In this document: piece by piece, positions 7,178 to 15,892 of the stretch
Position numbering within the stretch: the first letter of the stretch is position 1
Layout of the letters: every line of letters begins with the position of its first letter
NCBI GenBank assembly: GCA_018828825.1
Contig: JAHJUV010000093.1
Span: forward strand, 1 to 29,822
Length of the DNA: 29,822 nucleotides
DNA from: Planctomycetota bacterium
GTDB taxonomy: Bacteria; Planctomycetota; Phycisphaerae; Sedimentisphaerales; UBA12454
Direction: 5' to 3'
The notes under the pieces: model-generated
The model's input: the letters and a program-made list of their open reading frames with translations, nothing else
The model's database searches: none
What the model was told of the DNA's origin: nothing
Position numbers and translations under genes: made by a program

Positions 7178-8198
7178 TTTCTTCCACTCTCTTTACAAGC
7201 TGTTTCAACTGTTTGTTCATTTCAGGCAATTTCTTCTCCAAAAGCACCTGCCGGAAGAATTCCTTGACATCTATGGCAGGCGAACCGACAACCTGTTTAT
7301 TCGGCCAGATATCATTTATCACACCCGCCTGGGCGCCAATCTGTGTTCTGTCGCCAATTTTTATATGGTCTTTTATTCCGGCCTGCCCTGCAAGGACAAC
7401 GCCATTGCCGAGTTTGCTGCTGCCGGCAATGCCCACCTGCGCCATAATCAGACAGCATTTGCCAATTACGACATTATGGGCAATATGAACAAGATTATCT
7501 ATTTTTGTCCCCGCTCCAACTATGGTGTTTCCAAATTTAGCTCTGTCGATGCAGGCGTTTGCTCCGATTTCAACGCAGTCTTCAATAACAACTGAGCCGG
7601 TATGTGGGATTAACTGATGTCGGCCGTCGATGAAATAATATCCGAAGCCGGTGGCGCCAATTGTTGAATTTGCGGCGATAACGCAGCTATTTCCAATCGT
7701 ACAATTGTGATACACAACCACATTGTCCTCAAGCCTGCAATCTTTGCCGATGACCGAATTTTCGCCGATTTTCACTCCTGCGCCAATAACAGTTCTTTCG
7801 CCGATTTTGGCACCAGTTCTAATACAGGCAAGCGGACCAACCGAAGCGGTTTTGTCCACTATTGCTCCTGTTTCGACCACTGCGGCTTTATGTATTCCAG
7901 CAGGCGGTTTCGCAAGAGCCGGCATAAACTGCTTTAAAGTCTCTATTAGAGCCCGCTGGACATTATCGACGACGAGCAGAGGGACCTGCGAATCGACCTT
8001 TTTGTTTACAATTACCGCAGCAGCCCTGCATTCCGATATTTTTTCGAGAAGCTTCTCATCGGCAGCAAAAGTAATACTGTCGGCCCCGGCAGTATCAAAT
8101 GGTAACACCCTGCAGGCCTGGGCTTCGCCTGAGCCGATAAGCTTTGCTCCTAAAATATTCGCAAGTCCTTTTACAGTAATGTTCTTTGATTCGGTCAT
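7152..8198 (-). CDS. lpxD: UDP-3-O-acylglucosamine N-acyltransferase LpxD
   Basis: Third lipid A step: adds a 3-hydroxyacyl chain to the free 2-amino group left by LpxC. The 348-residue protein has the N-terminal uridine-binding domain (residues 1 to about 100, with DSITFAADEK), a long left-handed beta-helix with many hexapeptide repeats, the GFGYYFIDGRHQLIPHTG insertion typical of LpxD, and the catalytic HIAHNVVIG segment. A C-terminal Leu/Glu/Lys-rich helix ends the protein. The ATG overlaps the stop of skp (ATGA), and its 3' end overlaps lpxC-fabZ by 26 bases. Confidence 0.96.
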   Translation of the reverse strand: MTESKNITVKGLANILGAKLIGSGEAQACRVLPFDTAGADSITFAADEKLLEKISECRAAAVIVNKKVDSQVPLLVVDNVQRALIETLKQFMPALAKPPAGIHKAAVVETGAIVDKTASVGPLACIRTGAKIGERTVIGAGVKIGENSVIGKDCRLEDNVVVYHNCTIGNSCVIAANSTIGATGFGYYFIDGRHQLIPHTGSVVIEDCVEIGANACIDRAKFGNTIVGAGTKIDNLVHIAHNVVIGKCCLIMAQVGIAGSSKLGNGVVLAGQAGIKDHIKIGDRTQIGAQAGVINDIWPNKQVVGSPAIDVKEFFRQVLLEKKLPEMNKQLKQLVKRVEEIEAAENNS

Positions 8199-8818
8199 TT
8201 TTTCTTTTCGCTATTCATAGCACTAAGGACTTCAGCGGTAATATCAAGGTCCTTATTGAAATAAAGCAGTTTGTGTGTTTTCGTAGTTAAAATAAGCTCG
8301 GTTGGACTTTGAGCAGGCGGATTGGTCGGCGACTCGGGCTGGCTAAGATAATTATCATCCCTGCTTAAAACCATATCCAGGTCCTTTTCTTTCGCCACTT
8401 TCGCGACAACTTCGAGGATTTTACGGTAAATGTCTTCTTTGTTGCGCATTTCCTTGATACCGAGTTCCTGCTGATAAAACTCTCTTTGAGCCCCAAGCTG
8501 TGATTGCTTCATCATAAGATCCTTGAGAGTGTCCAGGTAATCCTGGCTGCCTTCCTTGAATTTATTCAGGGAGACTTTGCCGCTTTCTATGGTTTCCTCA
8601 AGCCTTTTAAGTTCGGCAAAGTATTTGTCGCCCTGGTCGGTGAGATTTTTTTCTATTTCGGTTTTCATTGTGCAATTGTCAAAAATTTCTTTTACACTTA
8701 CGATGCCGATTCTCGCCGGGGCTATAGATTTGTCCTTTGCCTTGGAACATTCAATACCAAGAACAAAGAAGCCCAGACCTGCTATAATCGAGGCGATAAT
8801 AAGGTTTTTTTTCTTCAT
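8195..8818 (-). CDS. skp: OmpH/Skp-family periplasmic chaperone
   Basis: Periplasmic chaperone family that holds unfolded outer-membrane proteins for the BAM complex. The 207-residue protein has a basic N-terminus and hydrophobic core (residues 4-22) that reads as a signal peptide, then IGIVSVKEIFDNC, the beta-strand opening of OmpH, followed by a long charged helical region (about 55-150) forming the tentacle-like coiled coil, and a return strand DLDMVLSRDDNYL. A Cys lies at the end of the hydrophobic segment, but GIEC is not a good lipobox. AAGGA precedes the ATG. It sits between bamA and lpxD, the usual place for this family, and overlaps lpxD by four bases. Confidence 0.88.
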   Translation of the reverse strand: MKKKNLIIASIIAGLGFFVLGIECSKAKDKSIAPARIGIVSVKEIFDNCTMKTEIEKNLTDQGDKYFAELKRLEETIESGKVSLNKFKEGSQDYLDTLKDLMMKQSQLGAQREFYQQELGIKEMRNKEDIYRKILEVVAKVAKEKDLDMVLSRDDNYLSQPESPTNPPAQSPTELILTTKTHKLLYFNKDLDITAEVLSAMNSEKKK

Positions 8819-8860
8819 AACAATCCTTTCTTAATTTCCACCAATAAAAAAAATGTCATA

Positions 8861-11224
8861 TTAGAACAGTGCGCCTACCGAGAAACTGAACACCTGCGTC
8901 TCGTCATTTTCGTCTTTCATAAACGGATGTGCGAGTTCAAATCTTATCGGCACGGGTCCGAACCACTGCGGAATCATAATCTGGATACCAATACCGGCAG
9001 AAGCTCTTATTCCGCCGGTTTCAATCATACCTGTATCAACAAAGAAGAGAGCAGAGAGGACTTCCTTTGTCAGCGGAACTGTAACTTCTCCGCTCGCTGT
9101 CGCTATCCATTCGCTTCCGACGGGGTCTTTGTCTGCGCCTGAACGGGGACTTACGCCCCGATATTCAAAACCTCTTATACTGCCGAGTCCGCCGCCGTAA
9201 AATTTTTCAAAAGGCGGGGCATCGCCGACAGTCGCTCCGGCATATAATTTCGTCTCAAGTACTGTTTTGCGTCTGGCAAGGTCTTCACGCAGCGTTTTAT
9301 GCCAGCGATATGTTCCATCAATGACGCCAAATGTATGGTCTCCTCCCACCTGTTCATAACCAAACTCGTAGCTTTTTCCCTTTGTCGGGGTAAATCTGCT
9401 ATCAGTAGTATTTCTTCCGAAACCAATTCTTATGCCGGCGAGAAGATTGTCCCCCTTGACATCGACAATTTCCTTTGGTGCATCGGTGTCGAGACTTTCC
9501 ACATTTGTATTTTCGAATCGAAACGCCAGGGTTCTGTATTTGCCCTGCTTCATCCGCCTTGTGAACCCCAGATAGCCTTTTTGCCTTGCTTCATTATAGC
9601 TTTCCCTTCCTCTTTCCCAGTTGGAACCGGAAATAGTCATAGCAATGGGTTTGTCCTTTAGATATGGTTCGGTAAAACTGATTGAATATCGGCTTACCTC
9701 GGTACCAGGTTCCATCGCTATTCTTAACCGCTGGCCGGCGCCTTTGAAAGCGTTTTCGGAAAAGAATTTTCTCCAGTTTTTCGGCCATTTTTTTACATCA
9801 AAGTTTCTCTGCTCATATACCATCTGTCCGACGAGGCCATCGGTACTGCTGACACCTGCTCCGAACATTATCGAGCCGGTTTTGCCTTCGGTTATTCTGA
9901 CTTCGGCATCTTTCCGGCCGGCGGTTTCACCGACAGGTGTAATAGAGGCTGTTTCGGCATAGACACCGGTTTTAACATCTTTTTCAAGGTCGCCTTCGCC
10001 GCTTCCTTTGGCAATATGTGCGTTGTACCACTGGTCCGGCTTAAAATCCGAGTAATCGAGAATTCGCCGAATTACCTTATCCTGCGTTGTTTTATTGCCG
10101 GAAATATTTACCCGGCCTATTTTGAACCTTTTGCCTTCTTCTATTTCAAACCTGGCGTTCACCTTGTCATCGGCAACAAACTGCCTGCTCGATTTTACCT
10201 GTACATCTATAAAACCGATCTGGCGATATTGCTTAAGGATTTCATCTCTGTCAGAATCAGCTTTTTCATCGCCGTAAAACTGACCTTCCTTAAGGCGAAA
10301 ATCAGCGGTCAGATTCGCATCGCTCAAGAATTCGTTGCCTGTGAGTTCTATTTTTGCAACATCGTATTGTTTGCCTTCTTCTATGGCAAAAATAATTTCG
10401 ACGCCTTTTTTATTCTTTGTAAAGTTCGTTTCGGCATTCACTTTTGTGTCAAGATAACCTCTTGTATCATAAGCCTGCTGAATTTTTACCATATCATCTT
10501 CGAGAGCACTCTGCCTGAAGTAGTTTTGGAAAATAACGAACTCCCGCGGTTTGCTTCTTATCACTTTATTAAGCTCCCTCTTTTTTATCGAGGCATTGTC
10601 TTTGAAACGCACTTTTTTGATTTTGACCAAAGTCCCCTGGTCAATGATGTAATGCAGTTTTCCCTGCGTGAGTCCGGAGTCATCAAAAGTAACTTTTACG
10701 AATGGGTAGCCCTTTTTCTTGTAATATTCGGCAAGTTTTTCGGCTCCGGCGCCGGCGGCGAATTTATCAAGATAATCGCCTTTTGCAAACCCGAGCTGTT
10801 CTGTAAGAGTTTTGATTTTGAATTTTTTATTGCCGGTAAATGTTATTTGACGAATGACGCCCCTTTCCTTGACTACGAAAATCAATTTTACTTTTTCGCC
10901 GACAAGCTCGGTGCTGTAGTATGCAAATTCAACACCTTTAATGGTTGCAATTCTGCTGACATCGTCCTGCGTCTGGGCAGCGTTAAATTTTTGTCCTGCT
11001 CTGCTTCTTGCCATTGACAGTATTTTTCCCTCGCTGATGAATACATTGCCCTGCGTCTGAATACTGTCTATAACCCTGTTTTCAAAAGATACGGCGGCGT
11101 CCGGCTGAGCGGCAGCGTTAGGGTCTGCCTGTGCAGTACAGTTAAAACTAAACAGTAGAATTAATACGAAAGACAGTGTCCCCGTCAGCCCACAAAGTTT
11201 ACGAGGGTATCTGAAATTCAGCAT
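8861..11224 (-). CDS. bamA: Outer-membrane assembly factor BamA
   Basis: Central subunit of the machinery that folds beta-barrel proteins into the outer membrane. The 787-residue protein has a signal peptide (hydrophobic residues 13-29, likely cleavage after Ala33), then repeated POTRA domains (each with a GN-type turn such as FTGNKKFK, LTGNEFLS, ISGNKTTQ), and from about residue 430 a C-terminal 16-strand barrel with the loop-6 motif IRGFEYRG (family VRGF) and a terminal Phe as barrel sorting signal. Length is close to the E. coli protein (810). The ATG has AGGAAAGGGA upstream. It lies 47 bases downstream of dnaB and 42 bases upstream of skp, so it is probably in the same transcript. Lipoprotein partners of BamA are not in the window. 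Confidence 0.96.
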   Translation of the reverse strand: MLNFRYPRKLCGLTGTLSFVLILLFSFNCTAQADPNAAAQPDAAVSFENRVIDSIQTQGNVFISEGKILSMARSRAGQKFNAAQTQDDVSRIATIKGVEFAYYSTELVGEKVKLIFVVKERGVIRQITFTGNKKFKIKTLTEQLGFAKGDYLDKFAAGAGAEKLAEYYKKKGYPFVKVTFDDSGLTQGKLHYIIDQGTLVKIKKVRFKDNASIKKRELNKVIRSKPREFVIFQNYFRQSALEDDMVKIQQAYDTRGYLDTKVNAETNFTKNKKGVEIIFAIEEGKQYDVAKIELTGNEFLSDANLTADFRLKEGQFYGDEKADSDRDEILKQYRQIGFIDVQVKSSRQFVADDKVNARFEIEEGKRFKIGRVNISGNKTTQDKVIRRILDYSDFKPDQWYNAHIAKGSGEGDLEKDVKTGVYAETASITPVGETAGRKDAEVRITEGKTGSIMFGAGVSSTDGLVGQMVYEQRNFDVKKWPKNWRKFFSENAFKGAGQRLRIAMEPGTEVSRYSISFTEPYLKDKPIAMTISGSNWERGRESYNEARQKGYLGFTRRMKQGKYRTLAFRFENTNVESLDTDAPKEIVDVKGDNLLAGIRIGFGRNTTDSRFTPTKGKSYEFGYEQVGGDHTFGVIDGTYRWHKTLREDLARRKTVLETKLYAGATVGDAPPFEKFYGGGLGSIRGFEYRGVSPRSGADKDPVGSEWIATASGEVTVPLTKEVLSALFFVDTGMIETGGIRASAGIGIQIMIPQWFGPVPIRFELAHPFMKDENDETQVFSFSVGALF

Positions 11225-11271
11225 AAAATCCCTTTCCTGTAAAAATCCATTTTATCAGTCACGCACCGGCA

Positions 11272-12687
11272 TCAAAACGGCTCATGAACTCTGGCCTTGT
11301 TGCCGAAGCGGGTATATATACCGTTAAAGTTAAGTTCGATTGTATCTGTCGGTCCGTTTCTTTGTTTAGCTACTATGATTTCTGCGCCGTTCGTTTCCTG
11401 GTAATCGGGCTCTCCGCGATGATAGTAGTCTTCGCGATGCAAAAGCACAACAACGTCAGCATCCTGTTCGATACTTCCACTTTCCCTCAAGTCGCTCATT
11501 CTTGGTCTGTGTCCTTCCCTACCTTCCGGCGAACGGTTGAGCTGACTCAAAACAACAACAGGTATCTCAAGCTCTCTTGCGAGGGCCTTGAGGTATCTGC
11601 TTATTTCGCTTACTTCCTGCTGCCTGGACTCGACTCTGCCACCCATACTCATAAGCTGCAGGTAATCGATAAAAACACATTTGATTCCATATCTGCTGCG
11701 GAGCCTTCTGGCCTTGCCGCGAAGTTCGAGCGGCGTTATGCCCGGCGTATCGTCAACATAAATCGGTTTTTCGCTCAGTTCGCTTGCCGCGTGCACAAGC
11801 TCCTGATACTGAGAATCACTAATCATACCCTTGCGGACAATCTGTGAATCCATCAAAGCCCTGCTGCAAAGCATACGCTCGGCAAGCTGCTGTCTGCCCA
11901 TTTCAAGAGAGAAGAACGCAATGGGAATATTGTTATCGGCGCCGATATGCTCGGCGATATTCATCGCGAAGCTTGTTTTCCCCATACTCGGTCTGCCGGC
12001 AATGACAATCATTTCGCCGTTCTGGAGTCCGCACGTCAGGTCGTCAATCTCGGCAAACCCGGTCGGCAGGCCGGTTACGTGATGGCCTTCCCGTTTGTCG
12101 ATAGCCTCGAAAGCTTCGGTTAAAAGTTCTTTGATTGACACGGCTGAGCCGGTTACTTTTTTTTGCGTAACATTAAATATTTTCTGTTCCGCTCTGTCGA
12201 GTCTTTCCGCTGCATTTCCAACATCCTCGAACGCCTCGGTCAGGACCTCGCCTGCGGCGGCAATAAGTTCGCGCATCATCTGCTTGTCTTTGACAATCTG
12301 CAGATACTGCTCGACATTGGCGGCGGAGGGTACCGACTCGGCTACTTTGACAAGATATTCTGCCCCGCCGATTTCTTCGAGCTGCTTGCGGTTTTTGAGC
12401 TCGTCCCTGAGCAGCAGCAGGTCAAATTTTTCGTCCTTCTTTTCCCACAGCGAAACAATTGCATCGAACATCATCTGATGTTCGATGCGGTAAAAAGCGC
12501 TTGCGGTAATCTGCTGGACAACAAGGCCTATGCATTCCGGGTCGAGCATCATTGAACCGAGCACAGCGGCCTCGGCTTCGAGCGATTCCGGCATAGTTCT
12601 GCCGATAAGCTGCGAAGCTGAAGCAGTATCTGTTCTTACAGCCGTTTGAGCTTTTTTATTCTGGTTTTGTCTGACTTTCTGAGCCAT
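11272..12687 (-). CDS. dnaB: Replicative DNA helicase DnaB
   Basis: Hexameric helicase that unwinds DNA ahead of the replication fork. The 471-residue protein has the N-terminal helical domain (MPESLEAEAAVLGSMMLDPE from residue 30), a linker, and the RecA-like domain with Walker A GRPSMGKTS (about residue 230), Walker B VFIDYLQLM, and the SQLNRSPEGREGHRPRMSDL motif with the arginine finger region. No intein. The called ATG at 12687 overlaps rplI by 32 bases and adds about 29 Gln/Lys/Thr-rich residues; Met30 (12594) is a possible alternative start, and neither has a strong ribosome site. Confidence 0.96.
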   Translation of the reverse strand: MAQKVRQNQNKKAQTAVRTDTASASQLIGRTMPESLEAEAAVLGSMMLDPECIGLVVQQITASAFYRIEHQMMFDAIVSLWEKKDEKFDLLLLRDELKNRKQLEEIGGAEYLVKVAESVPSAANVEQYLQIVKDKQMMRELIAAAGEVLTEAFEDVGNAAERLDRAEQKIFNVTQKKVTGSAVSIKELLTEAFEAIDKREGHHVTGLPTGFAEIDDLTCGLQNGEMIVIAGRPSMGKTSFAMNIAEHIGADNNIPIAFFSLEMGRQQLAERMLCSRALMDSQIVRKGMISDSQYQELVHAASELSEKPIYVDDTPGITPLELRGKARRLRSRYGIKCVFIDYLQLMSMGGRVESRQQEVSEISRYLKALARELEIPVVVLSQLNRSPEGREGHRPRMSDLRESGSIEQDADVVVLLHREDYYHRGEPDYQETNGAEIIVAKQRNGPTDTIELNFNGIYTRFGNKARVHEPF

Positions 12688-13150
12688 TGGTAGTTTCTAA
12701 ATCAGTCATTTCCGGAACTACAATAACTTTTACAGAAGCAGTAACATCTACTGTAAACCTGAGTTTAACGGTACGTTCACCGATTTCCTTTATACGCTCG
12801 TCAAGATGAACGAATTTGTCAGCCACTTCAAAACCCTGCTGACGAAGATTAGCGGCGATTTCCTTTTCGGTAACCGAGCCAAAAAGATGTCCCTGTTCAT
12901 TCGCTTTTGCGGCAAGAACAACTTCGGCGCCATTGACGGCATCAGCGGCCTTTTTGAAATTCTCAACGACAACTTCTCTTTGCTCAGCCCTTTTGGCTTT
13001 TTCATCGGCCATTGCCTTTATCTTCGCTTCTGTCGGGATTGTCGCCAATCTCTGCGGCAGAAGATAATTCCTGGCGTATCCCTGGCGGACATCTACCACG
13101 TCGCCATACCAGCCGAGGGTTTCGATATCTTCACACAGTAAAACTTTCAT
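12656..13150 (-). CDS. rplI: Ribosomal protein bL9
   Basis: Large-subunit protein bL9, a dumbbell of two globular domains joined by a long helix. MKVLLCEDIETLGWYGDVVDV and GYARNYLLP (residues 1-33) are the signature N-domain; a charged connecting helix and the C-domain with GHLFGSVTEKEIA follow. At 164 residues it is about 15 longer than the usual protein, the extra being an acidic C-terminal tail whose codons overlap the start of dnaB by 32 bases. GGAG lies about nine bases before the ATG. Confidence 0.97.
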   Translation of the reverse strand: MKVLLCEDIETLGWYGDVVDVRQGYARNYLLPQRLATIPTEAKIKAMADEKAKRAEQREVVVENFKKAADAVNGAEVVLAAKANEQGHLFGSVTEKEIAANLRQQGFEVADKFVHLDERIKEIGERTVKLRFTVDVTASVKVIVVPEMTDLETTNGSESQTKPE

Positions 13151-13206
13151 ACTAACATCTCCAATAACTAATCAGTTGGAAGCTATGATTTTTAAAAGAC
13201 CATTGA

Positions 13207-13479
13207 TTAACTTGTAAACGGCAGCAGGCCCATAAAGCGTGCACGTTTTATCGCCAGTTTTACTTTCCGCTGGCAGCCTGCGCAGTTTCCGCTGCGTTTG
13301 CGCGAGAAAATCTTGCCTCTATGAGTAAGCAATTTGCCTAAAATCTCGGTATCCTTATAATCGATATACTTGGTTTTAGACCTGCAGAACCTGCATTGAT
13401 TCTGCTCTCTGACATTATCTCTGCGTTTTTTCTTTCTGGTCGGCTTATTAGGCCCTTTCTTGAAGCTTTGACCTCTCAC
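13207..13479 (-). CDS. rpsR: Ribosomal protein bS18, zinc-binding type
   Basis: Small-subunit protein that binds next to bS6. The 90-residue protein has the conserved core IDYKDTEILGKLLTHRGKI. It is a C+ form, with CxxC at Cys29/Cys32 and Cys66/Cys69 able to hold zinc, whereas many bacteria carry the Cys-less form. The start codon is GTG (13477-13479) with AGGAG eight bases upstream. It lies in the order rpsF-ssb-rpsR-rplI. Confidence 0.95.
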   Translation of the reverse strand: MRGQSFKKGPNKPTRKKKRRDNVREQNQCRFCRSKTKYIDYKDTEILGKLLTHRGKIFSRKRSGNCAGCQRKVKLAIKRARFMGLLPFTS

Positions 13480-13528
13480 TTAGATAACTCCTAAAAAATT
13501 TATTTTAATTTTCTTTTAAGCCATTCAA

Positions 13529-13957
13529 TTAAAACGGTATATCATCTCCGCCTGTCTGGGGCTGAGCGGCATCAGGCGATGGAATCTGTGCCTCACCAGC
13601 ACTGTCGGCTGAGGCCTGTCTGGCGCCGCCTGTCGGCATAAACTGGAAACCTTCTACCGTAATCCGATGTTTACTGCGTTTGGTGCCATCCTGTCCTGTC
13701 CAGCTGTCAAACGTCAATCTGCCTTCAACCAGAAGCGGTCTGCCTTTTTTGCAATACTTATTTATTGTTTCAGCGGGTTTGCCAAAGGCCCTGCAATCGA
13801 CAAAGCAGGTCTCTTCACGCTGCTGACCATCCTGTCCGGTCCATCTCCTGTTTGTGGCAAGTCCGAAATCCACAACAGGTGTCTGACTGGGCAAATAAGA
13901 AAGCTGCGGGTCCCGCGTCAGATTGCCGAGTAGAATTACCTTATTGAAATTTGCCAT
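13529..13957 (-). CDS. ssb: Single-stranded DNA-binding protein
   Basis: Binds single-stranded DNA in replication and repair, including the RecR pathway. The 142-residue protein has an OB fold in residues 1 to about 105 (FNKVILLGNLTRDPQLSYLP at the start, then VDCRAFGKPAETINKYCKKG), a short Gly/Ala/Gln-rich linker, and the canonical acidic tip DDIPF that recruits partner proteins. The ATG has AAGGA upstream. Its place between rpsF and rpsR is the classical one. Confidence 0.97.
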   Translation of the reverse strand: MANFNKVILLGNLTRDPQLSYLPSQTPVVDFGLATNRRWTGQDGQQREETCFVDCRAFGKPAETINKYCKKGRPLLVEGRLTFDSWTGQDGTKRSKHRITVEGFQFMPTGGARQASADSAGEAQIPSPDAAQPQTGGDDIPF

Positions 13958-13986
13958 AACAACATCCTTTCGTAAAAAGCTCCGGG

Positions 13987-14520
13987 CTAATCCTGCTTTT
14001 CGTCAACATCCGATGTTCCATCATCTTTGTTTTCAGCCGTGGCTTCATCCTTTTCATCAATATTAGATACTTTTTCATCTTTCGCTTCGGCTTTGGTTTT
14101 CGCTTCGGCTGCGGCTGCGGCCTTCGCTTCTTCTGCAGCCTTTACGGCAGAAGCACTGGCAACTTGCTTCTTTTCCACAATCGTAGCGGGAGTATCTTTT
14201 TCCATATTCTCAGGCGTTATATGGTCGCCTCGGAGAATCAGGATTCGAAGAATCCTTTCCGAAAGCTGCGCATCGCGCTCAATCGCACCTAATTTCCCAC
14301 AGGGAGCATTAAAGTACACAAGGATATAGGTGCCTCTTTTTCTGCCCAAAATCGGATATGCGAGCGGACGTTCGTCCCACTTGCACATTTTGACTATCTC
14401 GACCTCGTTGCGTTCAAGTACCTTCTTTACGTGGTCATTTATGCCCTGCCAGTCGGCAGCGGCTTCGCCCGAATCAACGAGAAACAGCCCCTCGTACAAT
14501 CGTTTGGTTACGGTTTCCAA
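13987..14520 (-). CDS. rpsF: Ribosomal protein bS6 with long charged tail
   Basis: Small-subunit protein partner of bS18. Residues 1 to about 105 are the ferredoxin-like S6 fold (LYEGLFLVDSG, then WDERPLAYPILGRKRGTYIL, then LSERILRILILRGD). The remaining 70 or so residues are an Ala/Lys/Glu-rich low-complexity extension ending in an acidic Asp/Glu cluster; ordinary S6 proteins are about 95-135 residues. The start codon is TTG (14518-14520) with AAGGAG eight bases upstream; the nearby ATG is out of frame. The tail is probably disordered and its role is unknown. Confidence 0.95.
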   Translation of the reverse strand: METVTKRLYEGLFLVDSGEAAADWQGINDHVKKVLERNEVEIVKMCKWDERPLAYPILGRKRGTYILVYFNAPCGKLGAIERDAQLSERILRILILRGDHITPENMEKDTPATIVEKKQVASASAVKAAEEAKAAAAAEAKTKAEAKDEKVSNIDEKDEATAENKDDGTSDVDEKQD

Positions 14521-14558
14521 ATTAACATCTCCTTAATCAAATTATTTAAATAACAATA

Positions 14559-15146
14559 TTATTTTTCTTTTGACGTATTTTTCCGGTTAAATTTCGTCAT
14601 CGCCGCGTCAACACCCTGGTGAAGCAAAAAAACAACCGCTTCAACTGCCTCTGCAACAGCCTTGTCCAGAAGTTCTTTTTCAGCATCGCTCGGCTCGGAA
14701 AGAACATAATCCCTTCCGTCAGCCCGGCCCTTATCGCCGATGCCAACCCTGAGCCTGCTGAAATTTTCGGTACCGAGCTTTTGAATAATGTCCGCCAGGC
14801 CGTTATGTCCGCCTGCCGAACCTGACGCCCTGATTCTTATCAGTCCCGGTTCAAGAGCCAAATCGTCGGTTATCACAAGAATCCGCTGCGGCTCCAATTT
14901 GTAGAACCCGGCAGCAGTCGCAATAACCTGTCCGCTGTTATTCATATACTTGAGCGGCTTTAACAATATTAACTTTTTATCTTCAAAGACCGCCTGCCCG
15001 AAGACGGCACCGAACTTTCCTTTTTTCAGTTCAGCGCCAAACCTTTCGGCCAGCTTATCTATGACCTCAAACCCGACATTATGACGAGTTCGGCGGTATT
15101 CCTCGCCGGGATTGCCAAGGCCGGCTATTAAACTAATCTCGTCCAT
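14559..15146 (-). CDS. pth: Peptidyl-tRNA hydrolase
   Basis: Releases tRNA from peptidyl-tRNA that drops off ribosomes. The 195-residue protein has GLGNPGEEYRRTRHNVGF (residues 9-26) with the catalytic His22, the KPLKYMNNSG loop, and DDLALEPGLIRI followed by GSAGGHNGL, in normal order and length. The C-terminal 10-15 residues are Lys/Asn-rich. It lies downstream of rplY, as in the glmU-prs-ctc-pth neighbourhood of Bacillus. Confidence 0.96.
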   Translation of the reverse strand: MDEISLIAGLGNPGEEYRRTRHNVGFEVIDKLAERFGAELKKGKFGAVFGQAVFEDKKLILLKPLKYMNNSGQVIATAAGFYKLEPQRILVITDDLALEPGLIRIRASGSAGGHNGLADIIQKLGTENFSRLRVGIGDKGRADGRDYVLSEPSDAEKELLDKAVAEAVEAVVFLLHQGVDAAMTKFNRKNTSKEK

Positions 15147-15173
15147 TTAATATTTTCCGGCTCGCAAAAAGCG

Positions 15174-15836
15174 TTACTCTTTCTTTTCAGCTTCCTTTTC
15201 CTCGCCTTCCTTCGGTTTTCTTTCCGTAATAACCTCAGGCGTTGTCGGCTCTTCGACAACTTCAGCTTCTTCCACAGGAGCAACTTCAATCGGCTTATGG
15301 CAGGCAATCACAAGCAGTTCGGGGCTCGTCACAAACTTGATACCGTCAGGAAGCACTATATCGCGAACGTGAAGCGAATCATCTATCTTGAGGCCTTTTA
15401 CCGAAACATCTATCGATTCAGGTATATCGGTAACGGCACATTCCACTTCGATGCTGTCGAGATGTTCCTCGAGTATTCCGCCTTCGCTGGCGCCGGCCGG
15501 AGTACCTTTAAACACAAGCCGAACCTTGACTTCAACTGTCTCGCTCAGGTCAACCCTGATTAAATCGGCGTGAATTATCTTCTTTCCGAGATAGTCATAC
15601 TGCACTTCTTTAATCAGTAGTTTTTCTTTATTGCCGTCGATTTCGATATCAAGCAGTTTGTGTCCGTGATGCAGCCCTTCGGTAAAATCGTGCAAATCAA
15701 GGACAATGGACTGCGGTTCCTGTTTGTGGCCGTAAATTATGGCAGGAATTTTGTCCTGCTGGCGAAGCTTGGCCGAGTGTTTTTTACCCTGTTCCTTTCG
15801 TATTTCAGCTTTTAAAACAAACTCTTTCGATACCAT
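15174..15836 (-). CDS. rplY: Ribosomal protein bL25, Ctc long form
   Basis: 5S rRNA-binding protein of the large subunit, in the two-domain TL5/Ctc form. In the 220 residues, about 1-95 are the L25 fold (LKAEIRKEQGKKHSAKLRQQ, IPAIIYGH) and about 96-185 the TL5-type beta domain (GTPAGASEGGILEEH, VKGLKIDDSLHVRDI). An acidic Glu/Val/Pro-rich tail follows. GAGGT precedes the ATG. It lies 56 bases downstream of prs. Confidence 0.94.
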   Translation of the reverse strand: MVSKEFVLKAEIRKEQGKKHSAKLRQQDKIPAIIYGHKQEPQSIVLDLHDFTEGLHHGHKLLDIEIDGNKEKLLIKEVQYDYLGKKIIHADLIRVDLSETVEVKVRLVFKGTPAGASEGGILEEHLDSIEVECAVTDIPESIDVSVKGLKIDDSLHVRDIVLPDGIKFVTSPELLVIACHKPIEVAPVEEAEVVEEPTTPEVITERKPKEGEEKEAEKKE

Positions 15837-15892
15837 CTTTTTTTTACCTCATTTTTCAGCTTAAACTAATAAGTTTCTATATAAACAACAGT

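Noticed and set aside
8195..8818. Skp/OmpH protein as a lipoprotein because of a Cys after the hydrophobic segment
   Set aside because: The residues before Cys (Gly-Ile-Glu) do not form a lipobox; a normal signal peptide is more likely.
10016..11017. Long plus-strand open frame opposite bamA (333 codons)
   Set aside because: Shadow of the POTRA region of bamA; Phe-rich nonsense translation without a motif.
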